NCBI GenBank assembly: GCA_900546435.1 | Contig: URCQ01000001.1 | Coordinates: forward strand, 124,001 to 188,000 | DNA from: an uncultured Pseudobutyrivibrio sp. | GTDB lineage: Bacteria > Bacillota > Clostridia > Lachnospirales > Lachnospiraceae | Direction of reading: 5' to 3' | Length of the DNA: 64,000 bases | In this document: positions 25,416 through 33,692 of the stretch, piece by piece | Layout of the letters: each line of letters starts with the position of its first letter | Numbering within the stretch: position 1 is the first letter of the stretch | The notes under the pieces: generated by a model | Databases searched by the model: none | The model's input: the letters and a program-made list of their open reading frames with translations, nothing else | What the model was told of the DNA's origin: nothing | Position numbers and translations under genes: made by a program

Positions 25416-26858
25416 ATGTTACCAGTAGAATTTTGTGAACGCATGAAACAGATGTTAGGACAGGACGAATACGATGCTTTTTTGCAAAGTTATGATGAAC
25501 CAAAGTATCAGGGGCTGCGCTTTAATCCTTTGAAGGGGGCACTTGCAGATTTTATGGATCAGGCAGACGGGCTGTTCGGACTTCGTGAGATTCCGTGGGC
25601 GGAGAATGGCTTTTATTATAATGCGGAGGATACACCGGGAAAGCATGCGTATCACGAAGCTGGAGTGTATTATATGCAGGAACCGAGCGCTATGGCACCG
25701 GCGACGTATCTACAGGCAAAGCCGGGAGAACGTATATTGGATTTGTGTGCTGCCCCTGGTGGAAAGACAACACAGATTGCCGCCGCCATGCAAGGACAGG
25801 GGATCCTTGTGACGAATGAAATTCATCCAGCGAGAGCACGGATTTTATCTGAAAATATAGAACGTATGGGTGTCAGGAATGCAATCGTTACGAATGCTTC
25901 TCCGAAGCAGCTACGAAAGCATTTTGGTATGTTTTTTCATCGTATTATGGTGGATGCTCCTTGTTCCGGTGAAGGTATGTTTCGTAAGCAGGAGACGGCA
26001 TCGGACGAATGGTCGTTAGACAATGTGAGAATCTGTGCCGACAGACAGGATGAGATATTGCAGGAAGCATATGAGATGCTATTGCCTGGTGGACGCATGG
26101 TATATTCGACCTGTACTTTTGCACCGGATGAAAATGAGGGAAGTGTGAGCCGCTTTTTGGCGTTGCATCCCGATATGCATCTGATTACGCCGGAAAAATA
26201 TACAGGAATGCGTGAAGGCAGGGCAGAGTGGTACGAAAATTTTGCAGTACATACCAGCCGTTTTGCGGAGGATGAGACCAACATACTTCCGGCAGCAGAG
26301 GATTTGACAAAAACCATTCGGCTTTGGCCACATTTGCTGCATGGAGAGGGCCATTTTGTCGCGGTTATGGAAAAAGATGGCATAGCAGCAGAACCGGAAT
26401 ACAAGACAGAGAAAACGACTTCTTATAAAGAACAAAAGGAGTTACAGGCATTTGCCGAGGATTTGTTTACCGATGCATTCTTAGAAAAGCTGGTACAAGG
26501 ACGGTATTTAACGTTCGGAGATCAGCTATATCTAGCACCGGAACATATGCCGGCAATTAAGGGATTAAAAGTGCTTCGTCCCGGACTACATTTGGGTACA
26601 CGAAAGAAGAACCGGCTGGAACCATCGCATGCACTTGCGCTGGCATTGCATCCGCAGGAGATCAAACATGTGACCAATCTTTCTTCAAAGGAGGATACCG
26701 TATATCGTTATTTACGGGGAGAGACTTTTGTAGCAAAAAGTGACGTGGGATGGCATCTGATCACGGTAGATGATTATGCCATCGGCTGGGGAAAACTCAC
26801 AGGTACAACGATGAAGAATCACTATCCGAAGGGGCTTAGAATTACATATAAGAGATAA
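25416..26858 (+). CDS. RsmB/RsmF-family rRNA m5C methyltransferase
   Basis: A 480-residue SAM-dependent cytosine-5 RNA methyltransferase. LDLCAAPGGKTTQIA is the SAM-binding motif I; VDAPCSGEGMFRK and YSTCTFAPDENEG carry the two conserved cysteines of the NOL1/NOP2/Sun family. The C-terminal part (about 320-480) resembles the RsmF/YebU extension with an RNA-binding PUA-like fold. The likely target is 16S rRNA, but the position is not predictable. The ATG start lacks an ideal ribosome binding site (weak GAGAGACGA). Confidence 0.93.
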   Translation: MLPVEFCERMKQMLGQDEYDAFLQSYDEPKYQGLRFNPLKGALADFMDQADGLFGLREIPWAENGFYYNAEDTPGKHAYHEAGVYYMQEPSAMAPATYLQAKPGERILDLCAAPGGKTTQIAAAMQGQGILVTNEIHPARARILSENIERMGVRNAIVTNASPKQLRKHFGMFFHRIMVDAPCSGEGMFRKQETASDEWSLDNVRICADRQDEILQEAYEMLLPGGRMVYSTCTFAPDENEGSVSRFLALHPDMHLITPEKYTGMREGRAEWYENFAVHTSRFAEDETNILPAAEDLTKTIRLWPHLLHGEGHFVAVMEKDGIAAEPEYKTEKTTSYKEQKELQAFAEDLFTDAFLEKLVQGRYLTFGDQLYLAPEHMPAIKGLKVLRPGLHLGTRKKNRLEPSHALALALHPQEIKHVTNLSSKEDTVYRYLRGETFVAKSDVGWHLITVDDYAIGWGKLTGTTMKNHYPKGLRITYKR

Positions 26859-26867
26859 CAAAGAATG

Positions 26868-26901
26868 TCTGCATCACAAAGATAAGATGCAGATATTTTT
26901 T
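26868..26901 (+). terminator. Intrinsic terminator after rRNA methyltransferase gene
   Basis: TCTGCATC and GATGCAGA form an 8-bp perfect stem with a 10-nt loop and a T-rich tail. Confidence 0.75.
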
Positions 26902-26911
26902 GAAAAAAGAC

Positions 26912-26941
26912 TTGACGAAAGAATATGAGTAAGTATATACT
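26912..26941 (+). promoter_or_regulatory. Sigma-A promoter for DUF3793-flavodoxin unit
   Basis: TTGACG (26912-26917), an 18-bp spacer and TATACT (26936-26941). A TATATA two bases earlier gives spacing 16. Transcription should start near 26948, directly on the first GTTAG-N6-CTAAC repeat. Confidence 0.65.
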
Positions 26942-26948
26942 ACATGTA

Positions 26949-26964
26949 GTTAGATGAGACTAAC
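26949..26964. promoter_or_regulatory. Operator-like inverted repeat 1 (GTTAG-N6-CTAAC)
   Basis: GTTAG-ATGAGA-CTAAC overlaps the inferred transcript start. The same half sites and spacing recur at 27056-27071. The half sites recall those of DtxR/IdeR boxes (GTTAG...CTAAC), although the spacing there is one base. Confidence 0.5.
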
Positions 26965-26973
26965 GAGAAAAAT

Positions 26974-27044
26974 AGCAGTACAAAGCACAAAAAATCAGAT
27001 GAAATCGTATGCCAACCATTTCTCCTTGTGCGGACTGCTTTTTT
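26974..27044 (+). promoter_or_regulatory. Terminator-like leader structure upstream of DUF3793 gene
   Basis: AGCAGT (26974-26979) pairs with ACTGCT (27034-27039), and GCACAA (26985-26990) with TTGTGC (27026-27031). A 35-nt loop and a T6 tail complete an intrinsic-terminator shape inside the leader. The roughly 95-nt RNA ending here could be an attenuated leader or a small RNA. Confidence 0.55.
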
Positions 27045-27055
27045 ATCGCCGATAG

Positions 27056-27071
27056 GTTAGCTGTAACTAAC
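27056..27071. promoter_or_regulatory. Operator-like inverted repeat 2 (GTTAG-N6-CTAAC)
   Basis: GTTAG-CTGTAA-CTAAC, the second copy with identical half sites and spacing but a different centre. It lies 33 bp before the DUF3793 start, after the terminator-like hairpin. Confidence 0.5.
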
Positions 27072-27104
27072 TAAATAAAATACCATGAGGGAGCAGGCAC
27101 AACT

Positions 27105-27707
27105 ATGAAAGAAAAAGTGTATTTGCCGGAAGCAGATTATCAAAAACAGGCAATGTCTTTGGAACAGTATCTGATACGTCATTGCGCACCGACCTTAGCA
27201 TCTCTTAAGACGGCAAATTTGTTTTCCTGTTCTTTTAGAGAACAACCTGATTTTTCTTACTGCATTTCATATTGGAATGCGCGTATGAAAGATAAGGGAA
27301 TCAAAGTCGTATTGCTGCAGAAAAAAGAACATTGGGCACTGTTTTATGTGTATCGCGTATCGCAGCTGCAACGTGATTTACAAAAACCGGATGTCGCCTG
27401 TTTTTTAGAAGCATATGGTTATCAGTCTCTGGAGATAGATGAGGCATTGAACCATTTGCAGCAAAGGATTTTAGAAAATGATGGTTTCCCACATGAAATT
27501 GGTATTTTTCTTGATTATCCATTAGCAGATGTTATTGGATTTATCGAGAATCAGGGCTGCAACTGTAAATGCAGTGGATGCTGGAAAGTATATCAAAATG
27601 AGAAAGATGCCCTGGCAACATTTGACAGATACAAAAAATGTACACGCATCTATACGGAGCTATGGATGAAGGGACGAAGCATCAGCAAATTAACTGTTTC
27701 TGCATAA
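27105..27707 (+). CDS. DUF3793 family protein
   Basis: A 200-residue soluble protein of the DUF3793 family, found mainly in anaerobic Firmicutes and commonly beside flavodoxin and ferrous-iron genes. Typical features: an early HCAPTLASLKTANLFS segment, the middle HWALFYVYR, a C-terminal half with PHEIGIFLDYPLADVIGFI and a cysteine-containing stretch CNCKCSGCWKVY that could bind metal. Function is unknown. It forms a two-gene unit with a flavodoxin 37 bp downstream, and its leader carries paired operator-like repeats, consistent with metal-dependent control (inference). Confidence 0.88.
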   Translation: MKEKVYLPEADYQKQAMSLEQYLIRHCAPTLASLKTANLFSCSFREQPDFSYCISYWNARMKDKGIKVVLLQKKEHWALFYVYRVSQLQRDLQKPDVACFLEAYGYQSLEIDEALNHLQQRILENDGFPHEIGIFLDYPLADVIGFIENQGCNCKCSGCWKVYQNEKDALATFDRYKKCTRIYTELWMKGRSISKLTVSA

Positions 27708-27744
27708 ATGCAAGCAAGGGTAAGATAAGAATGGAGGATTTAAA

Positions 27745-28167
27745 ATGAGTAAAGTAGCAGTTGTATATTGGAGTGGTTCAGGAAATACAGAAGAGATGGC
27801 AAAGGCTGTCGTCGAAGGAGCGAAAGAAAAAGGCGCAGAGGTCGTGCTGGTGCATTGCAGTGATTTTTCTGCTGCGGATGTTGCAGCGTATGATGCGATT
27901 GCATTTGGCTGTCCGGCTATGGGAGCAGAAGTTTTGGAGGAAAGTGAATTTCAACCGATGTTTGATGAAGTAAGCACAGTCCTTGGCGGCAAAAAAATTG
28001 CCCTGTTTGGTTCTTATGGATGGGGCAGCGGAGAATGGATGGAAAACTGGGAAAACGATTGTAAGAGTGCAGGCGCAGAGCTTGCGTGTGACAGTGTGAT
28101 CTGCAACAATACGCCGGACGATGACGGACTTGTGCAGTGCCAGGCACTTGGTGCTGCATTGGCATAG
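27745..28167 (+). CDS. Flavodoxin
   Basis: A 140-residue short-chain flavodoxin. The FMN phosphate loop is YWSGSGNTEEMA at residues 8-19, and FGSYGWGSGEWM carries aromatic residues that stack on the flavin. It serves as a low-potential electron carrier replacing ferredoxin, especially when iron is scarce. Being paired with a DUF3793 gene under a shared, apparently regulated leader fits an iron-limitation role. PFOR, hydrogenase and PFL activase in this window are potential redox partners. Confidence 0.95.
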   Translation: MSKVAVVYWSGSGNTEEMAKAVVEGAKEKGAEVVLVHCSDFSAADVAAYDAIAFGCPAMGAEVLEESEFQPMFDEVSTVLGGKKIALFGSYGWGSGEWMENWENDCKSAGAELACDSVICNNTPDDDGLVQCQALGAALA

Positions 28168-28536
28168 AAATGATAGTGCCTTATAAAAAGTCATAAATGA
28201 ATAGCTTTTGCTATTTGTTTATATATACTCTTCCATTGGGTAATGGGAGACTCCCTTTTCTTAATACTTATGTGTAAATAATCCTCCCGAAGTGTGGTCG
28301 GGGGGATTATTGCGTTACATGTTTGGAAAGAAAAACAAGATCTGTGTGAAAAATTTAACATAGTTCTTGTTTTTTCTTTCCTGGTATGCTACATTTTCCT
28401 TTGAGCGGTATTCATGGCATGAAACTGCATCAGATGATAGTGTGTTATCACGGGTGATGTGAAAAACAAGGGTAGTCTTTTGACACCAAAGCGAGAAGCA
28501 TCGAGGCGTTTTACGCTGGTTAAGGAAGGTGATGAC
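28168..28536. other. 369-bp intergenic region with several hairpins
   Basis: No gene is evident. It contains a small hairpin AATAGC-TTTT-GCTATT near 28200, a 9-position inverted repeat around an ATTGGGTAAT core near 28230, the strong 14-bp hairpin listed separately, and TGATA-N6-TATCA at 28435-28450 just before the PanG-like gene. I found no convincing sigma-A promoter. Confidence 0.5.
28277..28311 (+). terminator. Strong hairpin, probable terminator after flavodoxin
   Basis: AATAATCCTCCCGA pairs with TCGGGGGGATTATT over 14 bp (one GU) around a 7-nt loop. The only T-rich part is inside the stem (ATTATT), so termination efficiency is uncertain. Confidence 0.6.
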
Positions 28537-29382
28537 ATGAAAATAGGGATTATTGGTTCCGGTCGTGTGGGATTTTCCATGGGAAAATATTTATGCGATC
28601 ATGGAGAGTGTGTGGTTGGGTATTACGACCGACACCCGGAGCGCGCCAATGAAGCGGCGCAATTTACAAGTACGGACAACTTCGAAACAATCGAAGACTT
28701 GGTAGCAGCAAGCGATACTCTTTTTATCACTACAACAGATGGTGAAATTGCAAATGTATGGGATCGCATTCGGCAAATGTCCATAGAGAATAAGATTATA
28801 TGTCACTTTAGTGGCTCATTATCATCCGATCAATTTCAAGGAATCGGCGACACGAAAGCACATGGTGTCTCGGTTCATCCAATGTTAGCGTTCAGCGACA
28901 AATATACATCCTATCAACAATTGAAAAATGCATTTTTTACGGTAGAAGGCGATGCGACAGGCGTGTCTGTGCTATCGGAATTACTGCGTAAAATGGGAAA
29001 TTTTGTACAATGCATTACGCGGGAAAACAAGGCTTTGTATCATGCGGCGGCAGCAACACTAAGCAATCAGGTTGTGGCAGTGCTCTCCTATGGATATGAG
29101 ATGTTAAAGGACTGTGGATTCGATGAAAAAGAGGCCAGAGAAGCTTCACAGACGTTGATACGGGGGAACATCGAAAATGTAATCAATCAGGGATGTGTAC
29201 AGGCACTGACGGGACCGGTGGAACGCGGTGATGTAGAAACCGTCAAAAAGCATCTGCAGGTGATAGATTCTGCAATGCGTGAAATCTATGGGATGCTGGC
29301 ACAAAGGCAATTGCAGCTTGCCAGACAAAAAAATCCACAAAAAGATTATGCTGCATTGGAACAGTTATTAAAGGAAAGTTGA
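28537..29382 (+). CDS. panG: Rossmann/DUF2520 protein, likely PanG-type ketopantoate reductase
   Basis: A 281-residue protein. Residues 1-12 MKIGIIGSGRVG form an NAD(P)-binding Rossmann loop. The C-terminal helical half (from about 120: SVHPMLAFSDKYTSYQQL, then YHAAAATLSNQVVAVL) is the DUF2520 module. This domain pair is that of PanG, a ketopantoate reductase described in Francisella and distinct from PanE. Directly upstream of panB, panC and panD, with no panE in the window, it would supply the missing step reducing ketopantoate to pantoate. The ATG at 28537 follows AAGGAAGG and begins the Rossmann motif; the longer GTG frame adds 26 implausible residues. Function is inferred from context and family. 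Confidence 0.78.
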   Translation: MKIGIIGSGRVGFSMGKYLCDHGECVVGYYDRHPERANEAAQFTSTDNFETIEDLVAASDTLFITTTDGEIANVWDRIRQMSIENKIICHFSGSLSSDQFQGIGDTKAHGVSVHPMLAFSDKYTSYQQLKNAFFTVEGDATGVSVLSELLRKMGNFVQCITRENKALYHAAAATLSNQVVAVLSYGYEMLKDCGFDEKEAREASQTLIRGNIENVINQGCVQALTGPVERGDVETVKKHLQVIDSAMREIYGMLAQRQLQLARQKNPQKDYAALEQLLKES

Positions 29383-29399
29383 GGAGAAGGAGAATCGAT

Positions 29400-30227
29400 A
29401 TGAAGAATACAGTTGTAACTTTTAAGGAAGCAAAAGCAAAGGGAGAAAAACTTACGATGCTTACAGCATATGATTATTCCACCGCAAAACTTGTGGATGG
29501 CGCAGGAATCAATGCTATTTTAGTGGGAGACTCTCTGGGAAATGTTGTTTTGGGATATCCGGATACGATTTCGGTAACGATGGAAGACATGATTCATCAT
29601 AGCGTGGCAGTCAGCCGTGGAATCAAGGATACACTTTTGATCTGCGATATGCCATTTATGTCTTACCAGACAAGCGTTTATGATGCAGTGGTTAATGCAG
29701 GACGTCTGATGAAAGAGGGGCGTGCGCATGCAGTAAAACTAGAAGGTGGACAGGAGATGGAAGAAACCATCCGTGCGATTGTCAATGCGTCTATTCCGGT
29801 GTGTGCACATATTGGATTAACACCACAGTCAATCAATGCTTTTGGTGGATTTAAAGTGCAAGGCAAAGGAGAAGAGGCAGCACAAAAACTTTTAGATGAT
29901 GCCAGAGCAGTAGAGCGCGCTGGTGCATTTGCTGTTGTGTTAGAATGTGTTCCGGCAGCACTTGCAAAAAAAGTATCTGAGGAAATTTCCATTCCAACCA
30001 TCGGTATCGGAGCAGGTGCAGATTGTGATGGTCAGGTGCTTGTATATCAGGATATGCTTGGTATGTTTACTGATTTTAAACCAAAATTTGTTAAGCATTA
30101 TGCAAACGTGGGTGAAATCATGACAGAAGCATTTAAGGCATACGATGCTGAGGTCAAGGCAGGCGTTTTCCCAGCGCAGGAACATACGTATAAGATTGAT
30201 GATAGTATCATTGAAAAGTTGTATTAG
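29400..30227 (+). CDS. panB: 3-methyl-2-oxobutanoate hydroxymethyltransferase
   Basis: A 275-residue enzyme that adds a hydroxymethyl group from methylene-tetrahydrofolate to ketoisovalerate to give ketopantoate. Motifs: LTAYDYSTAKLVD, LVGDSLGNVVLGY with the metal-binding aspartate, and HIGLTPQSINAFGGF. The ATG at 29400, 17 bp after panG, sits behind GGAGAAGGAG; an upstream in-frame start would include that site. It is the second gene of a panG-panB-panC-panD-coaBC cluster. Confidence 0.97.
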   Translation: MKNTVVTFKEAKAKGEKLTMLTAYDYSTAKLVDGAGINAILVGDSLGNVVLGYPDTISVTMEDMIHHSVAVSRGIKDTLLICDMPFMSYQTSVYDAVVNAGRLMKEGRAHAVKLEGGQEMEETIRAIVNASIPVCAHIGLTPQSINAFGGFKVQGKGEEAAQKLLDDARAVERAGAFAVVLECVPAALAKKVSEEISIPTIGIGAGADCDGQVLVYQDMLGMFTDFKPKFVKHYANVGEIMTEAFKAYDAEVKAGVFPAQEHTYKIDDSIIEKLY

Positions 30228-30257
30228 GATTTAAAACAAATAAGGAAGGAAAAGAAA

Positions 30258-31103
30258 ATGGAAATTTGTTCTACGATAGATGCAGTTAGAAAACAGGTCA
30301 AAGAATGGAAAAGAGAAGGGCTTACGATTGGATTCGTACCAACCATGGGCTATTTGCATGAGGGTCATCGCAGTCTGATGGAAGCGGCAAGAAAGGAAAA
30401 CGATAAGGTTGTTGTCAGCATTTTTGTGAATCCGATGCAGTTTGGACCAACAGAGGATTTGGAGAGTTATCCAAGAGATTTGCAAAAAGATGCCACACTT
30501 TGTGAAGGTGTTGGTGTTGATTTGATTTTTCATCCGGAACCAGAGGAAATGTATCCGGAAGGCTTCTGCTCTTATGTTGATATGAACGGATTGACAACGG
30601 AACTTTGTGGAAAGAGCCGCCCGATTCATTTCCGCGGTGTGCAGACAGTCGTTTTAAAATTGTTCCATATTGTGACACCGGATAATGCATACTTTGGTCA
30701 GAAGGATGCACAGCAGCTCGCTGTTATTAAGCGTATGGTTAAGGATTTGAGCGTGGATATTACAATTCATGGCTGTCCAATTATCCGCGAAGAGGATGGA
30801 CTTGCAAAGAGTTCCAGAAATACATATTTAAATGCACAGGAAAGACAGGCAGCATTGATTTTGTCTAAGAGTCTTAGAGAAGGAAAACGTTTGATCGCGG
30901 AAGGTCAAAAAGATGCAGACACCATCAAAAAAGCGATTACCGATTACATTCAAACAGAACCAATGGCAAAAATTGATTATGTCGATGTGGTAGATTTTGA
31001 TACGATTACACCGATTCATACCATTTCGGGAGAGACGCTCGTTGCCATTGCTGTTTATATCGGAAAGACAAGATTAATTGATAATTTTATCGTAGAGGCA
31101 TAA
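30258..31103 (+). CDS. panC: Pantoate-beta-alanine ligase
   Basis: A 281-residue ATP-dependent ligase joining pantoate and beta-alanine to give pantothenate. The HIGH-like nucleotide motif is PTMGYLHEGHRSL, FVNPMQFGPTEDLESYPRD binds substrate, YFGQKDAQQLAVIKRM and KSSRNTYL (KMSKS-like) are intact. It follows panB by 30 bp with GGAAGGAAA as ribosome binding site. Confidence 0.97.
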   Translation: MEICSTIDAVRKQVKEWKREGLTIGFVPTMGYLHEGHRSLMEAARKENDKVVVSIFVNPMQFGPTEDLESYPRDLQKDATLCEGVGVDLIFHPEPEEMYPEGFCSYVDMNGLTTELCGKSRPIHFRGVQTVVLKLFHIVTPDNAYFGQKDAQQLAVIKRMVKDLSVDITIHGCPIIREEDGLAKSSRNTYLNAQERQAALILSKSLREGKRLIAEGQKDADTIKKAITDYIQTEPMAKIDYVDVVDFDTITPIHTISGETLVAIAVYIGKTRLIDNFIVEA

Positions 31104-31121
31104 AGAAAGTAGAGGAAAAAC

Positions 31122-31514
31122 ATGGAAATCACAATGTTAAAGGGAAAGATTCATCGTGCCCTGGTAACACAGGCAGAACTGAACTATGTTGGGAGCATTA
31201 CGGTGGATACAAAACTTTTGGAAGCAGCAGGGATCATGGAGTATGAATATGTGCAGATTGTGGATGTGGAAAATGGAAATCGATTTGAAACATACACAAT
31301 TGCCGGCGAACCGGGAAGCGGTATGATTTGTTTAAATGGTGCAGCAGCACGTCAGGTAATGGTAGGAGATCATGTCATTATTATGAGTTATGCATCCATG
31401 ACACCACAGGAGGCAAAAGAACATAAGCCTCACGTTGTTTTTGTGGATGATGATAATAAGATTCATCGTGTATCACGTTATGAAAAACATGGACTTTTGT
31501 CTGATAATCTCTAA
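31122..31514 (+). CDS. panD: Aspartate 1-decarboxylase
   Basis: A 130-residue proenzyme that makes beta-alanine from aspartate. The self-cleavage site Gly-Ser is visible in LNYVGSITVD near residue 28, from which the pyruvoyl group forms, and NGAAARQVMVGDHVIIMSYA is the standard C-terminal motif. It begins 18 bp after panC. An internal ATG four codons on (MLKGKIHRA) would match the usual N-terminus and may be the true start. Confidence 0.96.
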   Translation: MEITMLKGKIHRALVTQAELNYVGSITVDTKLLEAAGIMEYEYVQIVDVENGNRFETYTIAGEPGSGMICLNGAAARQVMVGDHVIIMSYASMTPQEAKEHKPHVVFVDDDNKIHRVSRYEKHGLLSDNL

Positions 31515-31586
31515 GATGCAGACTTTTCTTTCAAAAGAAGTTGCGTTATAGTAGAGGAAAATAATTTGTTTAGGTAGGGAATGATT

Positions 31587-32786
31587 ATGTTAAAAGGAAA
31601 ATGTGTGGTACTAGGTGTGACCGGAAGCATTGCAGCCTATAAAATTGCTGGCCTTGCGAGTGCATTAAAGAAATTACATGCAGATGTGGAAGTGATTATG
31701 ACGCAGAATGCGACGCAATTTATCAATCCGATTACATTTGAGACATTAACAGGGAATAAGTGTCTTGTGGATACATTTGACCGGAATTTTTCTTTTTCTG
31801 TGGAGCACATCGCGATTGCAAAAAAAGCGGATGTTTTTTTGGTAGCACCGGCTTCTGCAAATGTGATTGCAAAAATGGCACATGGAATTGCAGATGATAT
31901 GCTGACGACGACAATTTTAGCGTGTAAATGTCCGAAAATCATATCCCCTGCTATGAATACAGGCATGTTCGAAAACGAAATTGTACAGGATAATCTAAAA
32001 ATACTGAAAAAATATGGTATGCAGGTGGTGGAACCTGCGACAGGATATTTGGCTTGTGGTGATACCGGGGCTGGTAAGATGCCGGAACCAGAAGTGTTAT
32101 TACAGTACATTCTACGAGAAATTGCCTATGAAAAAGATCTTGCGGGAAAACGTGTGCTTGTTACCGCAGGACCGACAAGGGAAGCGATTGATCCGGTAAG
32201 ATTTATTACCAATCATTCAACGGGAAGAATGGGATATGCCATTGCAAAAATGGCAATGCTACGTGGTGCTGCGGTAACACTTGTCAGTGGACCGGTTGCA
32301 ATCGAGCCGCCACTGTTTGTGGACACAATCGCTGTAGAAAGTGCGCAGGCAATGTACGAAGCGGTGATGGCACATGCAAAAGAGGCAGATATCATTATCA
32401 AATCTGCAGCTGTTGCTGATTATGCGCCGGCACAGGTAAGCCCGGAAAAAATAAAAAAATCTGAAGGGGATGCATCAATTGCACTGACACGAACAAAAGA
32501 TATATTAGCTGCACTGGGCGAGAAAAAGCGCGAAGACCAATTTATCTGTGGATTTGCAATGGAGACCGAGCATTTATTGGAAAATGCAACAGCGAAACGA
32601 GAGAAAAAGAACGTGGATATGATTGTTGCCAATAGCATTCGCCAGGAAGGTGCAGGATTTGGTGTGGATACGAATGTGGCAACCTTTATTACGAAGGAAG
32701 GTTTGCGTTCGCTGCCGCTTATGAGCAAAGAAGCATTGGCAATGGCAATATTAGACGAAGCTATGCGCACACAAAATGCATGTTAG
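31587..32786 (+). CDS. coaBC: Bifunctional phosphopantothenoylcysteine synthetase/decarboxylase
   Basis: A 399-residue flavoprotein for two steps of CoA synthesis. The N-terminal CoaC half has LGVTGSIAAYK, the active-site PAMNTGMFEN, and GDTGAGKMPEP; the C-terminal CoaB half has TAGPTREAIDPVRFITNHST, GRMGYAIAK and a nucleotide-binding KIKKSEG region. The ATG at 31587 is chosen since the GGTAGGGA ribosome binding site abuts the ATG at 31581. It follows panD by 72 bp. Pantothenate kinase is not in this window; coaE is at 40.4 kb. Confidence 0.96.
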   Translation: MLKGKCVVLGVTGSIAAYKIAGLASALKKLHADVEVIMTQNATQFINPITFETLTGNKCLVDTFDRNFSFSVEHIAIAKKADVFLVAPASANVIAKMAHGIADDMLTTTILACKCPKIISPAMNTGMFENEIVQDNLKILKKYGMQVVEPATGYLACGDTGAGKMPEPEVLLQYILREIAYEKDLAGKRVLVTAGPTREAIDPVRFITNHSTGRMGYAIAKMAMLRGAAVTLVSGPVAIEPPLFVDTIAVESAQAMYEAVMAHAKEADIIIKSAAVADYAPAQVSPEKIKKSEGDASIALTRTKDILAALGEKKREDQFICGFAMETEHLLENATAKREKKNVDMIVANSIRQEGAGFGVDTNVATFITKEGLRSLPLMSKEALAMAILDEAMRTQNAC

Positions 32787-32787
32787 T

Positions 32788-33510
32788 CTAGGACTTCGGT
32801 GTACGGTGCATAAGACCAAGATCTTCGTTTATGATGGCGAGCATTTCTCTGACAAAATATGTTGGAAAAAGCCACCAGGCAGTTCTTGCAGGAATGCAGC
32901 CGGCAGACAGACCAAGTTTTTTGGCAATACATAAACTACGATAAAGATGAAACTCATTGGAAACAAGGGCAAGGCGTTGGTCGAGCCCTTGTTTTTTTAT
33001 GATATCGTAGGAAAAAGAGAGATTTTCCTGTGTGGTTGTGGAACAATCTTCTATAAAAATACGTTCTTTTGGGAAGCCATAATCAAGAAGATAGGCATGC
33101 ATGCAGGCGGCTTCTGATATGGCTTCGTCGTCTCCTTTGCCTCCGGAAACAATGACATTACAATCCGGGTGCTTGCGCAAATAAGAAATGGCGGCTTGCA
33201 AGCGCTCTTCTAGCATGAGACTTGCTTTTGTACCGTAGACTCTGCATCCGAGAACAATGACGGTGCAGGAAGCTGTCGGACGCTTACACATCACGGAAAA
33301 GATGCGCATGGTGAAAAAAAGCGCGCATAACAGGCAGAAAAGCAGAAAGTATATAAGGACAGTATTTTTTAGGATGCCACATAAGATCATCAGCACGGAA
33401 AAAGAAATCCCTGTGATATTTCCGGGATTGAGAATGCGTTTTGTGAAAAAAGGCAGTAAAAACCATATGCAAAAAAGGACGCCTATGACGATAAAAACAG
33501 GGTAATACAT
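32788..33510 (-). CDS. YdcF/SanA-type DUF218 membrane protein
   Basis: A 240-residue protein with two to three N-terminal hydrophobic segments (about 5-75) and a C-terminal DUF218 domain: VIVLGCRVYGTKASLMLEERL, VIVSGGKGDDEAISEA and LALVSNEFHLYRSL. The family is linked to envelope processes such as lipid-carrier recycling and drug barrier function, but the reaction is unsettled. It converges on coaBC, the two stop codons being 1 bp apart, and diverges from the chemoreceptor gene. Confidence 0.88.
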   Translation of the reverse strand: MYYPVFIVIGVLFCIWFLLPFFTKRILNPGNITGISFSVLMILCGILKNTVLIYFLLFCLLCALFFTMRIFSVMCKRPTASCTVIVLGCRVYGTKASLMLEERLQAAISYLRKHPDCNVIVSGGKGDDEAISEAACMHAYLLDYGFPKERIFIEDCSTTTQENLSFSYDIIKKQGLDQRLALVSNEFHLYRSLCIAKKLGLSAGCIPARTAWWLFPTYFVREMLAIINEDLGLMHRTPKS

Positions 33511-33692
33511 GAAACAACTCCTTTTCTTATAATACGAATATCATACCATAAATGTAAGGAGAGTCATAGGTCATAAAAACAGAGAAAGTGTGTGTGATAG
33601 GGCTTGAAAACCAAGTCATGTGATGCTATTCTTATGGTATTAAATGAATTTTTTAATGCACGAAGGAAAAATAATAAGGAGTGTTACAAATC

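Noticed and set aside
26949..27071. Iron(II)/NiCo-type riboswitch in the DUF3793 leader
   Set aside because: I could not fit the conserved loops of that riboswitch; the repeats look like protein-binding DNA sites.
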